Below are positions 32,808 through 41,304 of a stretch of 64,000 bases of DNA, in pieces. The notes under the pieces were generated by a model. That model did no database searches. It was not told the origin of the DNA and was given only the letters and a program-made list of their open reading frames with translations. The stretch is taken from NCBI RefSeq assembly GCF_012849555.1, contig NZ_CP051685.1:2976001-3040000 (forward strand), written 5' to 3'. The stretch's first letter is position 1. Each line of letters starts with the position of its first letter. This stretch comes from Massilia forsythiae. Lineage in GTDB: Bacteria > Pseudomonadota > Gammaproteobacteria > Burkholderiales > Burkholderiaceae_D. The position numbers and the translations under genes are program-made.

Positions 32808-34154
32808 ATGAGCATTGTGGAAGTCAAAGTCCCCGACATCGGCGACTTCAAGGAAGTGGAAGTCATCGAACTGATGATCAAGCCGGGCGACACCATCAAG
32901 GTCGACCAGTCGCTGATCACCGTGGAATCGGACAAGGCCAGCATGGAGATCCCCTCCAGCCATGCCGGCGTGGTCAAGGAAATCAAGGTCAACGTCGGCG
33001 ACAAGGTCGCCGAAGGTTCGCTGGTGCTGACGCTCGAGGAAGCCGCCGGCGCCGCCGCGCCGGCAGCCGACGCCGCGCCTGCGGCCGCTCCGGCGCAAGC
33101 CGCCCCGGCCGCCGCACCCACCCCGGCGGCTGCGGCGCCGGCGGCAGCACCTGCCGCACCGGCCGCACCGGCCGCTGCACCGGCTCCGGCCGCAGCAGCA
33201 GCAGCCGGCCCGGCCCCGAGCTTCGCCAGCGCGCACGCCTCGCCGTCGGTACGCAAGTTCGCGCGTGAACTCGGCGTCGACCTGGGCAAGGTCAAGGGTT
33301 CCGGTCCGAAGAGCCGCATCACCCAGCAGGACGTGCAAGCCTTCGTCAAGGGCGCGCTGGCCGCCGGCCCGACGGCTGCGCCGGCCGCGGGCGGCGCCGG
33401 CATCGGCGGCCTGAGCCTGCTGCCGTGGCCGTCGCTCGACTTCAGCAAGTTCGGCCCGACCGAACTGCAGCCGCTGCCGCGCATCAAGAAGATCAGCGGT
33501 CCGAACCTGCACCGCAACTGGGTCATGATCCCGCACGTCACGCACTTCGAAGAAGCCGACGTGACCGACCTGGAGAAATTCCGCGTCGATTCCAACGCCG
33601 CCTACGCCAAGGCCAAGTCGACCAACAAGCTGACCATGCTGGCGTTCGTGATCAAGGCCTCGGTCGCCGCGCTCAAAAAATTCCCGGCATTTAATTCGTC
33701 GCTGGACGAGGCGGGCGCCAACCTGATCCTCAAGCAGTACTACAACATCGGCTTCGCGGCCGACACGCCGAACGGCCTGGTGGTCCCGGTGATCAAGGAT
33801 GCCGACAAGAAGTCGGTCTCGCAGATCGCCACCGAGATGACCGAACTGTCGGCGCAGGCGCGCGACGGCAAGCTGTCCCCGGCCAACATGCAGGGCGCGA
33901 CCTTCACCATCTCGTCGCTGGGCGGCATCGGCGGCACCGCGTTCACGCCGATCATCAACGCGCCGGAAGTGGCGATCCTGGGCCTGTCCAAGTCGGCGAT
34001 GAAGCCGGTGTGGGACGGCGAAGCCTTCCAGCCGCGCCTGATGCTGCCGCTGTCGCTGTCGTACGACCACCGCGTGATCGACGGCGCCGGCGCCGCCCGC
34101 TTCGCGGCCTACCTGGCCGACGTGCTGGCCGACCTGCGCAAGACGCTGCTGTAA
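32808..34154 (+). CDS. aceF: Dihydrolipoamide acetyltransferase E2
   Basis: A 448-residue E2 core enzyme. One N-terminal lipoyl domain (1-80, lipoylated Lys43 in VESDKASME), a long Ala/Pro linker (about 80-140), a peripheral subunit-binding domain (about 145-180, ASPSVRKFARELGVDLGKV) and the catalytic domain with His421 and Asp425 in DHRVIDGAGAARF. Many E2s carry two or three lipoyl domains; here one is on E2 and another on E3. The ATG at 32808 has GGAG upstream. It is 12 nt from lpdA. Confidence 0.97.
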   Translation: MSIVEVKVPDIGDFKEVEVIELMIKPGDTIKVDQSLITVESDKASMEIPSSHAGVVKEIKVNVGDKVAEGSLVLTLEEAAGAAAPAADAAPAAAPAQAAPAAAPTPAAAAPAAAPAAPAAPAAAPAPAAAAAAGPAPSFASAHASPSVRKFARELGVDLGKVKGSGPKSRITQQDVQAFVKGALAAGPTAAPAAGGAGIGGLSLLPWPSLDFSKFGPTELQPLPRIKKISGPNLHRNWVMIPHVTHFEEADVTDLEKFRVDSNAAYAKAKSTNKLTMLAFVIKASVAALKKFPAFNSSLDEAGANLILKQYYNIGFAADTPNGLVVPVIKDADKKSVSQIATEMTELSAQARDGKLSPANMQGATFTISSLGGIGGTAFTPIINAPEVAILGLSKSAMKPVWDGEAFQPRLMLPLSLSYDHRVIDGAGAARFAAYLADVLADLRKTLL

Positions 34155-34166
34155 GGAGCCGAGCAT

Positions 34167-36035
34167 ATGAGCACAGTTGAAGTCAAAGTCCCGAACATCG
34201 GCGATTTCAAGGAAGTCGAAGTCATCGAGCTGATGGTCAAGCCGGGCGACACCATCAAGGTCGACCAGTCCCTGATCACCGTCGAATCGGACAAGGCCAG
34301 CATGGAGATCCCGTCGACCCACGCCGGCGTCGTGCAGGAACTCAAGATCAAGGTCGGCGACAAGATCAGCGAAGGTTCGCTGGTGCTGACGCTGGAGGAA
34401 GCCGGCGCCGGCGCTGCGGCGCCTGCCGCTGCCGCTCCTGCCGCCGCTGCGGGCGCACCGTCGGACAAGCCGGCCGCGCAGATCGGCGCGCAGGCCGTGG
34501 CCCCGACCGCGGCCGCCGGCCCGACCGACTCGTACGCGCCGGCGCACAAGGCCGATGCCGCACCGGTCGGCGCGGTACCGGCACCGAATGCAGCCAGCTA
34601 CAGCGGCCAGGTCGACGTCGAATGCGAAATGATGGTGCTGGGCGCGGGTCCGGGCGGCTACTCGGCCGCGTTCCGCGCCGCCGACCTCGGCATGAACACC
34701 GTGCTGGTCGAGAAGTACGCGACCCTGGGCGGCGTGTGCCTGAACGTGGGCTGCATCCCGTCCAAGGCGCTGCTGCACGTGGCGGCGATCATCGACGAGA
34801 CCGCGCACATGGGCGACCATGGCGTCAGCTTCGCCAAGCCGGACATCGACATCGACAAGCTGCGCGCCTACAAGGACGGCGTCATCAAGAAGATGACCGG
34901 TGGCCTGGCCGGCATGGCCAAGGCGCGCAAGGTCAACGTGGTGCAGGGCGTGGGTAAATTCCTCAGCCCGAACCACATCGAGGTCACCGGCGCGGACGGC
35001 GCCAAGAAGGTCGTCGCCTTCCAGAAGGCGATCATCGCCGCCGGTTCCTCGGTGGTGAACCTGCCGTTCGTGCCGGAAGACCCGCGCATCGTCGATTCGA
35101 CCGGCGCGCTGGAACTGCGCCAGGTACCGAAGCGCATGCTGGTCATCGGCGGCGGCATCATCGGCCTGGAAATGGCGACCGTGTACTCGACGCTGGGTGC
35201 GCGCATCGACGTGGTCGAGATGATGGATGGCCTGATGCAGGGCGCCGACCGCGAGGCCGTCAAGGTCTGGCAGAAGTACAACGCCGCGCGCTTCGACAAC
35301 ATCATGTTGAAGACCAAGACCGTCGGCGTGGAAGCGCTGCCGGAAGGGATCAAGGTCACGTTCGAGTCGGCCGAGGCGGGCAAGCCGGCGCCGGAACCGC
35401 AAACCTACGACCTGGTGCTGGTGGCCGTCGGCCGCAGCCCGAACGGCAAGAAGATCGGCGCGGAAGCCGCCGGCGTGGCAGTGACCGACCGTGGCTTCAT
35501 CGGCGTGGACGGCCAGATGCGCACCAACGTGCCGCACATCTTCGCCATCGGCGACCTGGTCGGCCAGCCGATGCTGGCCCACAAGGCGGTGCACGAAGCC
35601 CACGTGGCGGCCGAGGCGGCGCACGGCGAAAAGGCGTTCTTCGACGCCAAGGTGATTCCGTCGGTGGCCTACACCGATCCGGAAGTGGCGTGGGTCGGCC
35701 TGACCGAAGAGGAAGCCAAGGCCAAGGGCGTGAAGGTCGAGAAGGGCCACTTCCCGTGGGCCGCCTCCGGCCGCGCCGTGGCCAACGGCCGCGAAGAAGG
35801 CTTCACCAAGCTGCTGTTCGACGCCGAGACCCACCGCATCATCGGCGGCACCATCGTCGGCACCAATGCCGGCGACATGATCGGCGAAGTGGCGCTGGCG
35901 ATCGAGATGGGGGCGGACGGCGTCGACATCGGCAAGACCATCCACCCGCACCCGACGCTGGGCGAATCGATCGGCATGGCGGCGGAAGCCTACGAAGGCG
36001 TCTGCACCGACTTGCCGCCGCCGCGCAAGCGTTGA
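34167..36035 (+). CDS. lpdA: Dihydrolipoamide dehydrogenase E3 with N-terminal lipoyl domain
   Basis: A 622-residue FAD enzyme that reoxidises dihydrolipoamide with NAD. Residues 1-80 are a lipoyl domain (Lys43) nearly identical to that of aceF, followed by an Ala-rich linker. The E3 part starts near residue 150 with the FAD motif [19 protein letters not shown]; redox disulfide Cys191-Cys196 in [19 protein letters not shown] motif [13 protein letters not shown]-terminal HPHPTLGE with the catalytic His-Glu. A lipoyl-bearing E3 is a known betaproteobacterial arrangement. It ends at a strong terminator. Confidence 0.97.
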   Translation: MSTVEVKVPNIGDFKEVEVIELMVKPGDTIKVDQSLITVESDKASMEIPSTHAGVVQELKIKVGDKISEGSLVLTLEEAGAGAAAPAAAAPAAAAGAPSDKPAAQIGAQAVAPTAAAGPTDSYAPAHKADAAPVGAVPAPNAASYSGQVDVECEMMVLGAGPGGYSAAFRAADLGMNTVLVEKYATLGGVCLNVGCIPSKALLHVAAIIDETAHMGDHGVSFAKPDIDIDKLRAYKDGVIKKMTGGLAGMAKARKVNVVQGVGKFLSPNHIEVTGADGAKKVVAFQKAIIAAGSSVVNLPFVPEDPRIVDSTGALELRQVPKRMLVIGGGIIGLEMATVYSTLGARIDVVEMMDGLMQGADREAVKVWQKYNAARFDNIMLKTKTVGVEALPEGIKVTFESAEAGKPAPEPQTYDLVLVAVGRSPNGKKIGAEAAGVAVTDRGFIGVDGQMRTNVPHIFAIGDLVGQPMLAHKAVHEAHVAAEAAHGEKAFFDAKVIPSVAYTDPEVAWVGLTEEEAKAKGVKVEKGHFPWAASGRAVANGREEGFTKLLFDAETHRIIGGTIVGTNAGDMIGEVALAIEMGADGVDIGKTIHPHPTLGESIGMAAEAYEGVCTDLPPPRKR

Positions 36036-36058
36036 ACTGAGGGGCAGTTGTCGTAGCG

Positions 36059-36088
36059 AAAACCGGGGCCGAGCGTCCCGGTTTTTTT
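36059..36088 (+). terminator. Terminator of the aceE-aceF-lpdA operon
   Basis: Stem AAACCGGG / CCCGGTTT around a 9-nt loop, followed by a run of T (36082-36088). 23 nt after the lpdA stop codon. Confidence 0.88.
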
Positions 36089-36103
36089 ATTGTTGACCGA
36101 GAT

Positions 36104-36137
36104 ACCGTCGTCCCCGCGCAGGCGGGGACCCATGCTG
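36104..36137 (+). repeat. REP element upstream of the GIY-YIG gene
   Basis: Forward copy of the family: ACCGTCGTCCCCGCGC followed by AGGCGGGGACCCATGCTG. With the reverse copy split at 36537-36557 and 36797-36809 it flanks the nuclease gene in inverted orientation. Confidence 0.9.
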
Positions 36138-36234
36138 CACATGCCTAGTACAAGCCCCAATTTTTGAGTGAATGCATACTGGGAACAGCCATGCAACAGG
36201 AATATAGCGATTCGAATGATCTCGCCTGTCCGAC

Positions 36235-36528
36235 ATGGAAAAGTACAGCTACGTCTACATATTGGCCAGCGCGCCCTATGGCACCTTGTACATCGGTTCC
36301 ACCACCAATCTGGTCAGGCGCGTCTGGCAGCATCGCGAAGGCGTCGTCGCCGGCTTCACGAAGCAGTACAACGTACACCGCTTGGTCTGGTATGAGATTC
36401 ATGGCGACATCATGGAAGCCGGATTACGGGAGAAGCAAATCAAAAAATGGAACCGCGCGTGGAAGGTACGCTTGATCGAAAAAACGAACCTTCGGTGGCG
36501 CGATCTCTATGCTGACTTCACGGCGTAA
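36235..36528 (+). CDS. GIY-YIG nuclease family protein
   Basis: A 97-residue single GIY-YIG domain: YVYILASAPYGTLYIGSTTN contains the two catalytic tyrosine segments (here YVY and YIG), followed by the arginine in LVRRVWQHREG and a C-terminal Glu in AGLREKQIKKWNRAWK. It is of the UPF0213/YhbQ-like size class, predicted single-strand or branched DNA endonuclease; cellular role unknown. No clear ribosome site precedes the ATG. It stands alone between inverted REP elements, next to a MITE-like insertion. Confidence 0.9.
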   Translation: MEKYSYVYILASAPYGTLYIGSTTNLVRRVWQHREGVVAGFTKQYNVHRLVWYEIHGDIMEAGLREKQIKKWNRAWKVRLIEKTNLRWRDLYADFTA

Positions 36529-36536
36529 CTTGCCAT

Positions 36537-36809
36537 GTATGGGTCCCCGCCTGCGCGCACTAGTGTCCGGAATAATTTTTGCGGCTTTAAATAGACCCGT
36601 CATAGGGAAAAACCGTCGTCCCCGCGAAGGCGGGGACCCATACCAACTAATCGAAGTCGATAATTTGTTACTAACTAGGGGCCTTTGATCGATCAAGTTA
36701 GCATGCTCAGCATGGATTCCCGCCTTCGCGGGAACGACGATTCTATTTATATAGCCTTTATGAAAGCAATATTCCGGACACTAGTGCGCCTGCGCGGGGA
36801 CGACGGTTT
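36537..36809 (-). repeat. REP element interrupted by an insertion
   Basis: A reverse REP split in two: left part 36537-36557 (GTATGGGTCCCCGCCTGCGCG) and right part from 36787 (CGCCTGCGCGGGGACGACGG). Removing 36558-36796 restores an intact REP like those at 26516 or 56096. The 10-bp CGCCTGCGCG is present on both sides, as expected for a target-site duplication. Confidence 0.85.
36558..36786. mobile_element. MITE-like element, 229 bp, 17-bp terminal inverted repeats, 10-bp target duplication
   Basis: Both ends carry the perfect inverted repeat CACTAGTGTCCGGAATA (36558-36574; complement 36770-36786). A 10-bp direct repeat CGCCTGCGCG flanks it. The interior has no transposase frame, so it would be a non-autonomous element moved in trans. 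It carries its own inverted REP pair (36612-36643 and 36709-36740). Terminal repeats of this length with about 10-bp duplications occur in several IS families, IS4 among them, but the parent was not identified. Confidence 0.8.
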
Positions 36810-36835
36810 TTAAGTGTCATATCATAGAGGCTGCG

Positions 36836-39800
36836 CTAATGTTCATCGGCTAGCGTTGGCTTGTCGGATACGGTATCCTCAGGCGCTGTCTTCTGCAGTA
36901 CCACCTTGCGTGGCGCCGCCTTGTCCTGTCCCGGCTTGCCCTTCTCCTTGTGCTTGCCGTGCCGTCCGAACACCTTGTCCACCACCACGTAAAACATCGG
37001 AATCATCAAGGTCGCCACGAACGTGGCCGCCAGCATCCCGCCGATCACGCCGGTGCCGATCGCGTGCTGGCTGGCGGCGCCGGCGCCGCGCGCCAGGGCC
37101 AGCGGCAGCACGCCGAGGATGAAGGCGAGGGAGGTCATCAGGATCGGGCGCAGGCGCATGTGGGCGGCCTCGGTGGCGGCGTCCTGGGCCGATAAGCCCT
37201 CGCCCTGGCGCGTGTGCGCGAATTCCGCCACCAGGATCGCGTTCTTGGCCGACAGGCCGATCGTCACCAGCAGGCCCACCTGGAAATACACGTCGTTGGT
37301 CAGGCCGCGCGTCATGGTCGCCAGCACCGCGCCCAGCACGCCCAGCGGCACCACCAGGATCACGGCGATCGGGATCGACCAGCTTTCGTACAGCGCCGCC
37401 AGGCTCAGGAACACCACCAGGATCGACAGCGCGTACAGCAGCGGCGCCTGGTTGCCGGCCTGCTGCTGCTGGTAGGAGGTGCCGGTCCATTCGAAGCCGA
37501 TGCCCTTGGGCAGGGCGCGCGCCAGCTCTTCCATCGCCGCCATGGCGTCGCCCGAGCTGCGCCCAGGCGCGCCCTGGCCCTGCAGGTTCATCGATTCCAC
37601 GCCGTTGTAGCGCTGCAGCTGCGAGGGGCCGCTGGTCCAGCGGCTGGTCGATACCGCCGTCAGCGGCACCATGGAGCCGCTGCCGCTCCTCACGTACAGC
37701 TTGGCGAGGTCGTCCTCGTCCATGCGGAACGGCGCGTCGGCCTGCACGTAGACGCGCTTGATGCGGTTGTCCATGTCGAGGAAGTTGTTGACGTAGCGCG
37801 AGCCCCAGGCGATCGAAAAGGCCTGGTCGATGTCGGACGGATTCACGCCCAGTGCGCCGGCCTTGTCGCGGTCGACGTCGACCTTGAAGCCGGGGCTGTC
37901 GGCCACGCCGTTGTAGCGCACCTGCGCCAGCGCCGGATGCGAGCGCGCCCTGGCCAGCAGCTGGTCGCGCGCCTGCGCCAGCGCGTCGTGGCCGAGGCCG
38001 CCGCGGTCCATCAGCTGGAAATCGAAGCCGGCGGCGTTGCCCAGGCCGCGGATCGGCGGTGGGCTGGTGGGGAAGATGACGGCCACGTTGCTGCTGCCGA
38101 AGCGCTTCTTGATGCGGCCCGAGAGCGCCTCCACGGAGAGCGCGTCGTCCTTGCGCTCGTCCCACTCCTTCAGGCGCACGAAGATCTGGCCCTGGCTCTG
38201 GCTGCGGCCGGCGTTGTTGTTGCCGTTGACGGTGAAGGCGGCCGTGACCATGCCGGATTCCTCGCGCAGCAGGTACTGGCTGATCTGGTCGAGCACCTGG
38301 CCGGTGCGGTTCTGGGTGGCGCCGGGCGGCGCCTGCACCTGCACGAACAGGTAGCCCTGGTCCTCGTCGGGCAAAAAGGAAGTCGGCAGGCGCAGGAACA
38401 GCAGCGCCACCGCGGCGACGATGCCGGCGTACACCAGCATCCAGACGATCCAGCGCTTCGAGACCTGCTCGGTACGTTTCACGTACTGGTCGCGCGTGCG
38501 CTCGAAGGCGCGGTTGAACCAGCCGAAGAAGCCGTGCGTGTGCTCGTCCGAGTGGCGCAGCATGGTGGCGCACAGCGCCGGCGTAAGCGACAGCGCCACG
38601 AACACCGACAGCAGCATCGAGGCCACGATGGTCAGCGCGAACTGGCGGTAGATCGCGCCCACGGTGCCGGGCGAAAAGGCCACCGGGACGAACACCGCGC
38701 ACAGCACCATCGCCACGCCGATCAGCGCGCTGCCGATCTGGCCCATGGCCTTGCTGGTCGCTTCCTTCGCCTCCAGCTTTTCCTCGCGCATGATGCGCTC
38801 GACGTTCTCGACCACGACGATGGCGTCGTCCACCAGCAGGCCGATCGCCAGCACCAGGCCGAACATCGACAGCGTGTTGATGGTGAAGCCGAGCGCCGCC
38901 ATCAGGCCGAAGGTGCCGAGCAGGACCACCGGCACCGTGATCGACGGGATCAGGGTGGCGCGGATGTTCTGCATGAACAGGTACATCACCAGCACCACCA
39001 GCACGATGCCTTCGACCAGCGTCTTGATCACTTCCTCGATCGAGACCTGGATGAAGGGCGTGACGTCGTTCGGGTACACCGCCTTCAGGCCGCGCGGGAA
39101 GATCGGCTCGAGTTCGGCGATGCGCGCGCGGATCAGCTTCGCCGTGTCCAGTGCGTTGGCGCCCGGCGCCAGCTGGATGCCCAGGCCGGACGAGGGCACG
39201 CCGTTGTACTTGTTGTCGACGATGAAGTTCTCGGCGCCGCGCTCGATGCGCGCCACGTCGCGCAGCCGCACCAGGGCGCCGTTCTGCTGGGCCTTGAGCA
39301 CCACCGCGCCGAAGTCCTCGGCGGTGCGCAGCAGCGTCGATTCGGTGACGGTGGCGGCCAGTTGCGGATTGCCGGCGGCCGGCAACCCGCCCAGCTGGCC
39401 GGCCGAGACCTGCACGTTCTGCGCCGTCAGCGCGCTGGTGACGTCCGTCGGGTTGAGCGCGAACGAGTTCAGTTTCGACAGGTCGAGCCAGACCCGCATC
39501 GCGTACTGGGTGCCGTACACGTTCAGGTCGCCCACGCCGTTGACGCGGCTGATCGGGTCCTGCACCTTCGACACCAGGAAGTTGGCGATGTCGTACTTGG
39601 TCATGCTGTGATCTAGCGAGATGAAGCCGATCACCATCAGGAACGAGGAACTCGACTTGGTCACGCGCACGCCGGCCTGCTGCACCTGGGCCGGCAGCTG
39701 CGGCATGGCCAGCTGCAGCTTGTTCTGCACCTGCACCTGGGCGATGTCCGGATCGGCGCCGGTCTCGAAGGTCAGCGTCGTGGTGGAGCGGCCGCTGTCG

Positions 39801-40048
39801 TCGCTGGTCGAGGCCAGGTACATCAGCTTGTCGATGCCGCTCATCTGCTGCTCGATCACCTGCACCACGGTGTTCTGCATGGTGGACGCGGAAGCGCCGG
39901 CATAGCTGGCGTTGATCTGCACCGAGGGCGGCGCCACCGGCGGGAACTGCTCGACCGGCAGCGTGGCGATCGACAGTCCGCCGCCCAGCATGATGAGGAT
40001 GGCCAGGACGATCGCGAAGATCGGCCGGGCGATGAAGAACTGCGCCAT
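36836..40048 (-). CDS. RND multidrug efflux pump, inner-membrane subunit (HAE1/AcrB type)
   Basis: A 1070-residue AcrB/MexB-like proton-driven pump. Start MAQFFIARPIFAIVLAILIM, twelve membrane segments, the TM4 proton-relay aspartates in GLLVDDAIVVVENVER, two large periplasmic loops and NDVYFQVGLLVTIGLSAKNA near TM10. A Lys-rich C-terminal tail (about 1020-1070) is unusual in composition. No membrane-fusion or outer-membrane gene adjoins it, unlike typical acrAB operons; it may borrow partners, such as the outer-membrane factor at 54371. Divergent from the dehydrogenase gene at 40168. Confidence 0.95.
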   Translation of the reverse strand: MAQFFIARPIFAIVLAILIMLGGGLSIATLPVEQFPPVAPPSVQINASYAGASASTMQNTVVQVIEQQMSGIDKLMYLASTSDDSGRSTTTLTFETGADPDIAQVQVQNKLQLAMPQLPAQVQQAGVRVTKSSSSFLMVIGFISLDHSMTKYDIANFLVSKVQDPISRVNGVGDLNVYGTQYAMRVWLDLSKLNSFALNPTDVTSALTAQNVQVSAGQLGGLPAAGNPQLAATVTESTLLRTAEDFGAVVLKAQQNGALVRLRDVARIERGAENFIVDNKYNGVPSSGLGIQLAPGANALDTAKLIRARIAELEPIFPRGLKAVYPNDVTPFIQVSIEEVIKTLVEGIVLVVLVMYLFMQNIRATLIPSITVPVVLLGTFGLMAALGFTINTLSMFGLVLAIGLLVDDAIVVVENVERIMREEKLEAKEATSKAMGQIGSALIGVAMVLCAVFVPVAFSPGTVGAIYRQFALTIVASMLLSVFVALSLTPALCATMLRHSDEHTHGFFGWFNRAFERTRDQYVKRTEQVSKRWIVWMLVYAGIVAAVALLFLRLPTSFLPDEDQGYLFVQVQAPPGATQNRTGQVLDQISQYLLREESGMVTAAFTVNGNNNAGRSQSQGQIFVRLKEWDERKDDALSVEALSGRIKKRFGSSNVAVIFPTSPPPIRGLGNAAGFDFQLMDRGGLGHDALAQARDQLLARARSHPALAQVRYNGVADSPGFKVDVDRDKAGALGVNPSDIDQAFSIAWGSRYVNNFLDMDNRIKRVYVQADAPFRMDEDDLAKLYVRSGSGSMVPLTAVSTSRWTSGPSQLQRYNGVESMNLQGQGAPGRSSGDAMAAMEELARALPKGIGFEWTGTSYQQQQAGNQAPLLYALSILVVFLSLAALYESWSIPIAVILVVPLGVLGAVLATMTRGLTNDVYFQVGLLVTIGLSAKNAILVAEFAHTRQGEGLSAQDAATEAAHMRLRPILMTSLAFILGVLPLALARGAGAASQHAIGTGVIGGMLAATFVATLMIPMFYVVVDKVFGRHGKHKEKGKPGQDKAAPRKVVLQKTAPEDTVSDKPTLADEH

Positions 40049-40167
40049 GCGGGGTCCTTTCGGGCGTTGAACAGCCAGCTTAGCGCGAAGCGCGCATCGG
40101 TGGCGCGGTATTCGTGCGCCCGTATTGACGGCCGCGCTGGTCTAATACCACTTTCAAAGGAGTCAAC

Positions 40168-41046
40168 ATGAACATCGCCTTCCTCGGCCTCGGCGCCATG
40201 GGCCAGCACATGGCCGCCAACCTGCTGAAGTCCGGCCGGCCCGTGCACGTCTGGAACCGCAGCCCGGCGCCGGTCCAGGCCCTGGCCGCGCAGGGCGCCA
40301 GGGCGGCCGCCACGCCCGCCGAGTGCGGCATTGCCGACGTGGTGTTCAGCATGCTCGCCGACGACGCCGCCACGCGCGCGGTGCTGGTCGACGGCGGCGT
40401 GCTGGACGCCATGGCGCCCGGCAGCATCCACGTCAACATGGCCACCGTCTCGGTCGCGTTCGCGCGCGAGATGGCGGCGCTGCATAGGGAGCACGGTATC
40501 GGCTACGTGGCCGCGCCGGTGCTGGGCCGGGTCGACGTGGCTGCCGCCGGCAAGCTGAACATCCTGGCCGGCGGCGCGGACGAACTGGTCCAGCGCGTGC
40601 AGCCGCTGCTCGACCTGATGGGCCAGAAGACCTGGCGCTTCGGCCAGGCGCCGGAACAGGCGAACGCGGTCAAGCTGGCCTGCAACCTGACCCTGGCCTG
40701 CGCCATCGAGGCGATGGGAGAGGGCGCCGCGCTGGCCGGTGCGCACGGCATTCCGGCGGCCGGCTTCATCGAGCTGATCACGACTACCCTGTTCGCCGGC
40801 GCGCCGGTGTACAAGGGCTATGGCGGCATGATCGCCGAGGAGAGATACAGCCCGGCAGGATTCAAGCTGTCGCTGGGGCAGAAGGACGTGCGGCTGGCGG
40901 TGGAGGCGGGACGCGAGCAGGGGCTGCCGCTGGCGTTCGGGGAGGCGCTGCAGGCGGTGCTGCAGGAGGCGGTGGCGCAGGGCGATGCCGATCTCGACCT
41001 GGCGGCGCTGGGCAGGAATGCGGTGCGCAGGGGTGGGGTGGCTTGA
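40168..41046 (+). CDS. Beta-hydroxyacid dehydrogenase family NAD(P) oxidoreductase
   Basis: A 292-residue protein of the 3-hydroxyisobutyrate/tartronate-semialdehyde/GLYR1 family. N-terminal Rossmann motif IAFLGLGAMGQHMAANLL, an NADP-favouring VWNRSPAP at about 28-35, the conserved substrate-site stretch APVLGRVDVAAAGKL and the catalytic lysine in NAVKLACNL (about residue 171). AAAGGAG lies upstream. The substrate cannot be told from sequence; succinic semialdehyde, glyoxylate or hydroxyisobutyrate are options. It is divergent from the RND pump gene. Confidence 0.9.
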   Translation: MNIAFLGLGAMGQHMAANLLKSGRPVHVWNRSPAPVQALAAQGARAAATPAECGIADVVFSMLADDAATRAVLVDGGVLDAMAPGSIHVNMATVSVAFAREMAALHREHGIGYVAAPVLGRVDVAAAGKLNILAGGADELVQRVQPLLDLMGQKTWRFGQAPEQANAVKLACNLTLACAIEAMGEGAALAGAHGIPAAGFIELITTTLFAGAPVYKGYGGMIAEERYSPAGFKLSLGQKDVRLAVEAGREQGLPLAFGEALQAVLQEAVAQGDADLDLAALGRNAVRRGGVA

Positions 41047-41090
41047 GCTTGCAGAGGTAAGTGCAAGGTCAAGAAAGCAGTCGCAAAACC

Positions 41091-41201
41091 ACCGTCGTCC
41101 CCGCGAAGGCGGGGACCCATGGTGCATATAACGAAGCCGCAGCGCTGACTGTTCGACGCTGGTGGCTATGTATGGGTCCCCGCCTCCGCGGGGACAACGT
41201 T
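41091..41201. repeat. REPIN
   Basis: A forward REP at 41091-41124 and a reverse REP at 41170-41201, 45 nt apart, between the convergent dehydrogenase and pectinase genes. Confidence 0.88.
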
Positions 41202-41252
41202 CTTGAGGTGGCGAAAGAAATATTTGACCACTATGCTGAGGTAAAAACGAAA

Positions 41253-41285
41253 AACGCCCCGCAGGCATCACGCATGCGGGGCGTT
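41253..41285 (-). terminator. Terminator of the pectinase operon
   Basis: An 11-bp perfect stem AACGCCCCGCA / TGCGGGGCGTT (41253-41263 and 41275-41285). On the minus strand it follows the pectinase stop by 19 nt and is followed by a U-rich stretch. Confidence 0.85.
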
Positions 41286-41304
41286 CGAACTTCAGCCATT
41301 CAGC

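Noticed and set aside
36424..36696. 90-codon frame on the minus strand with SARRRGPIHGK
   Set aside because: Translation through REP sequences; such PSRRRGP-type peptides are a known artefact of REP regions.
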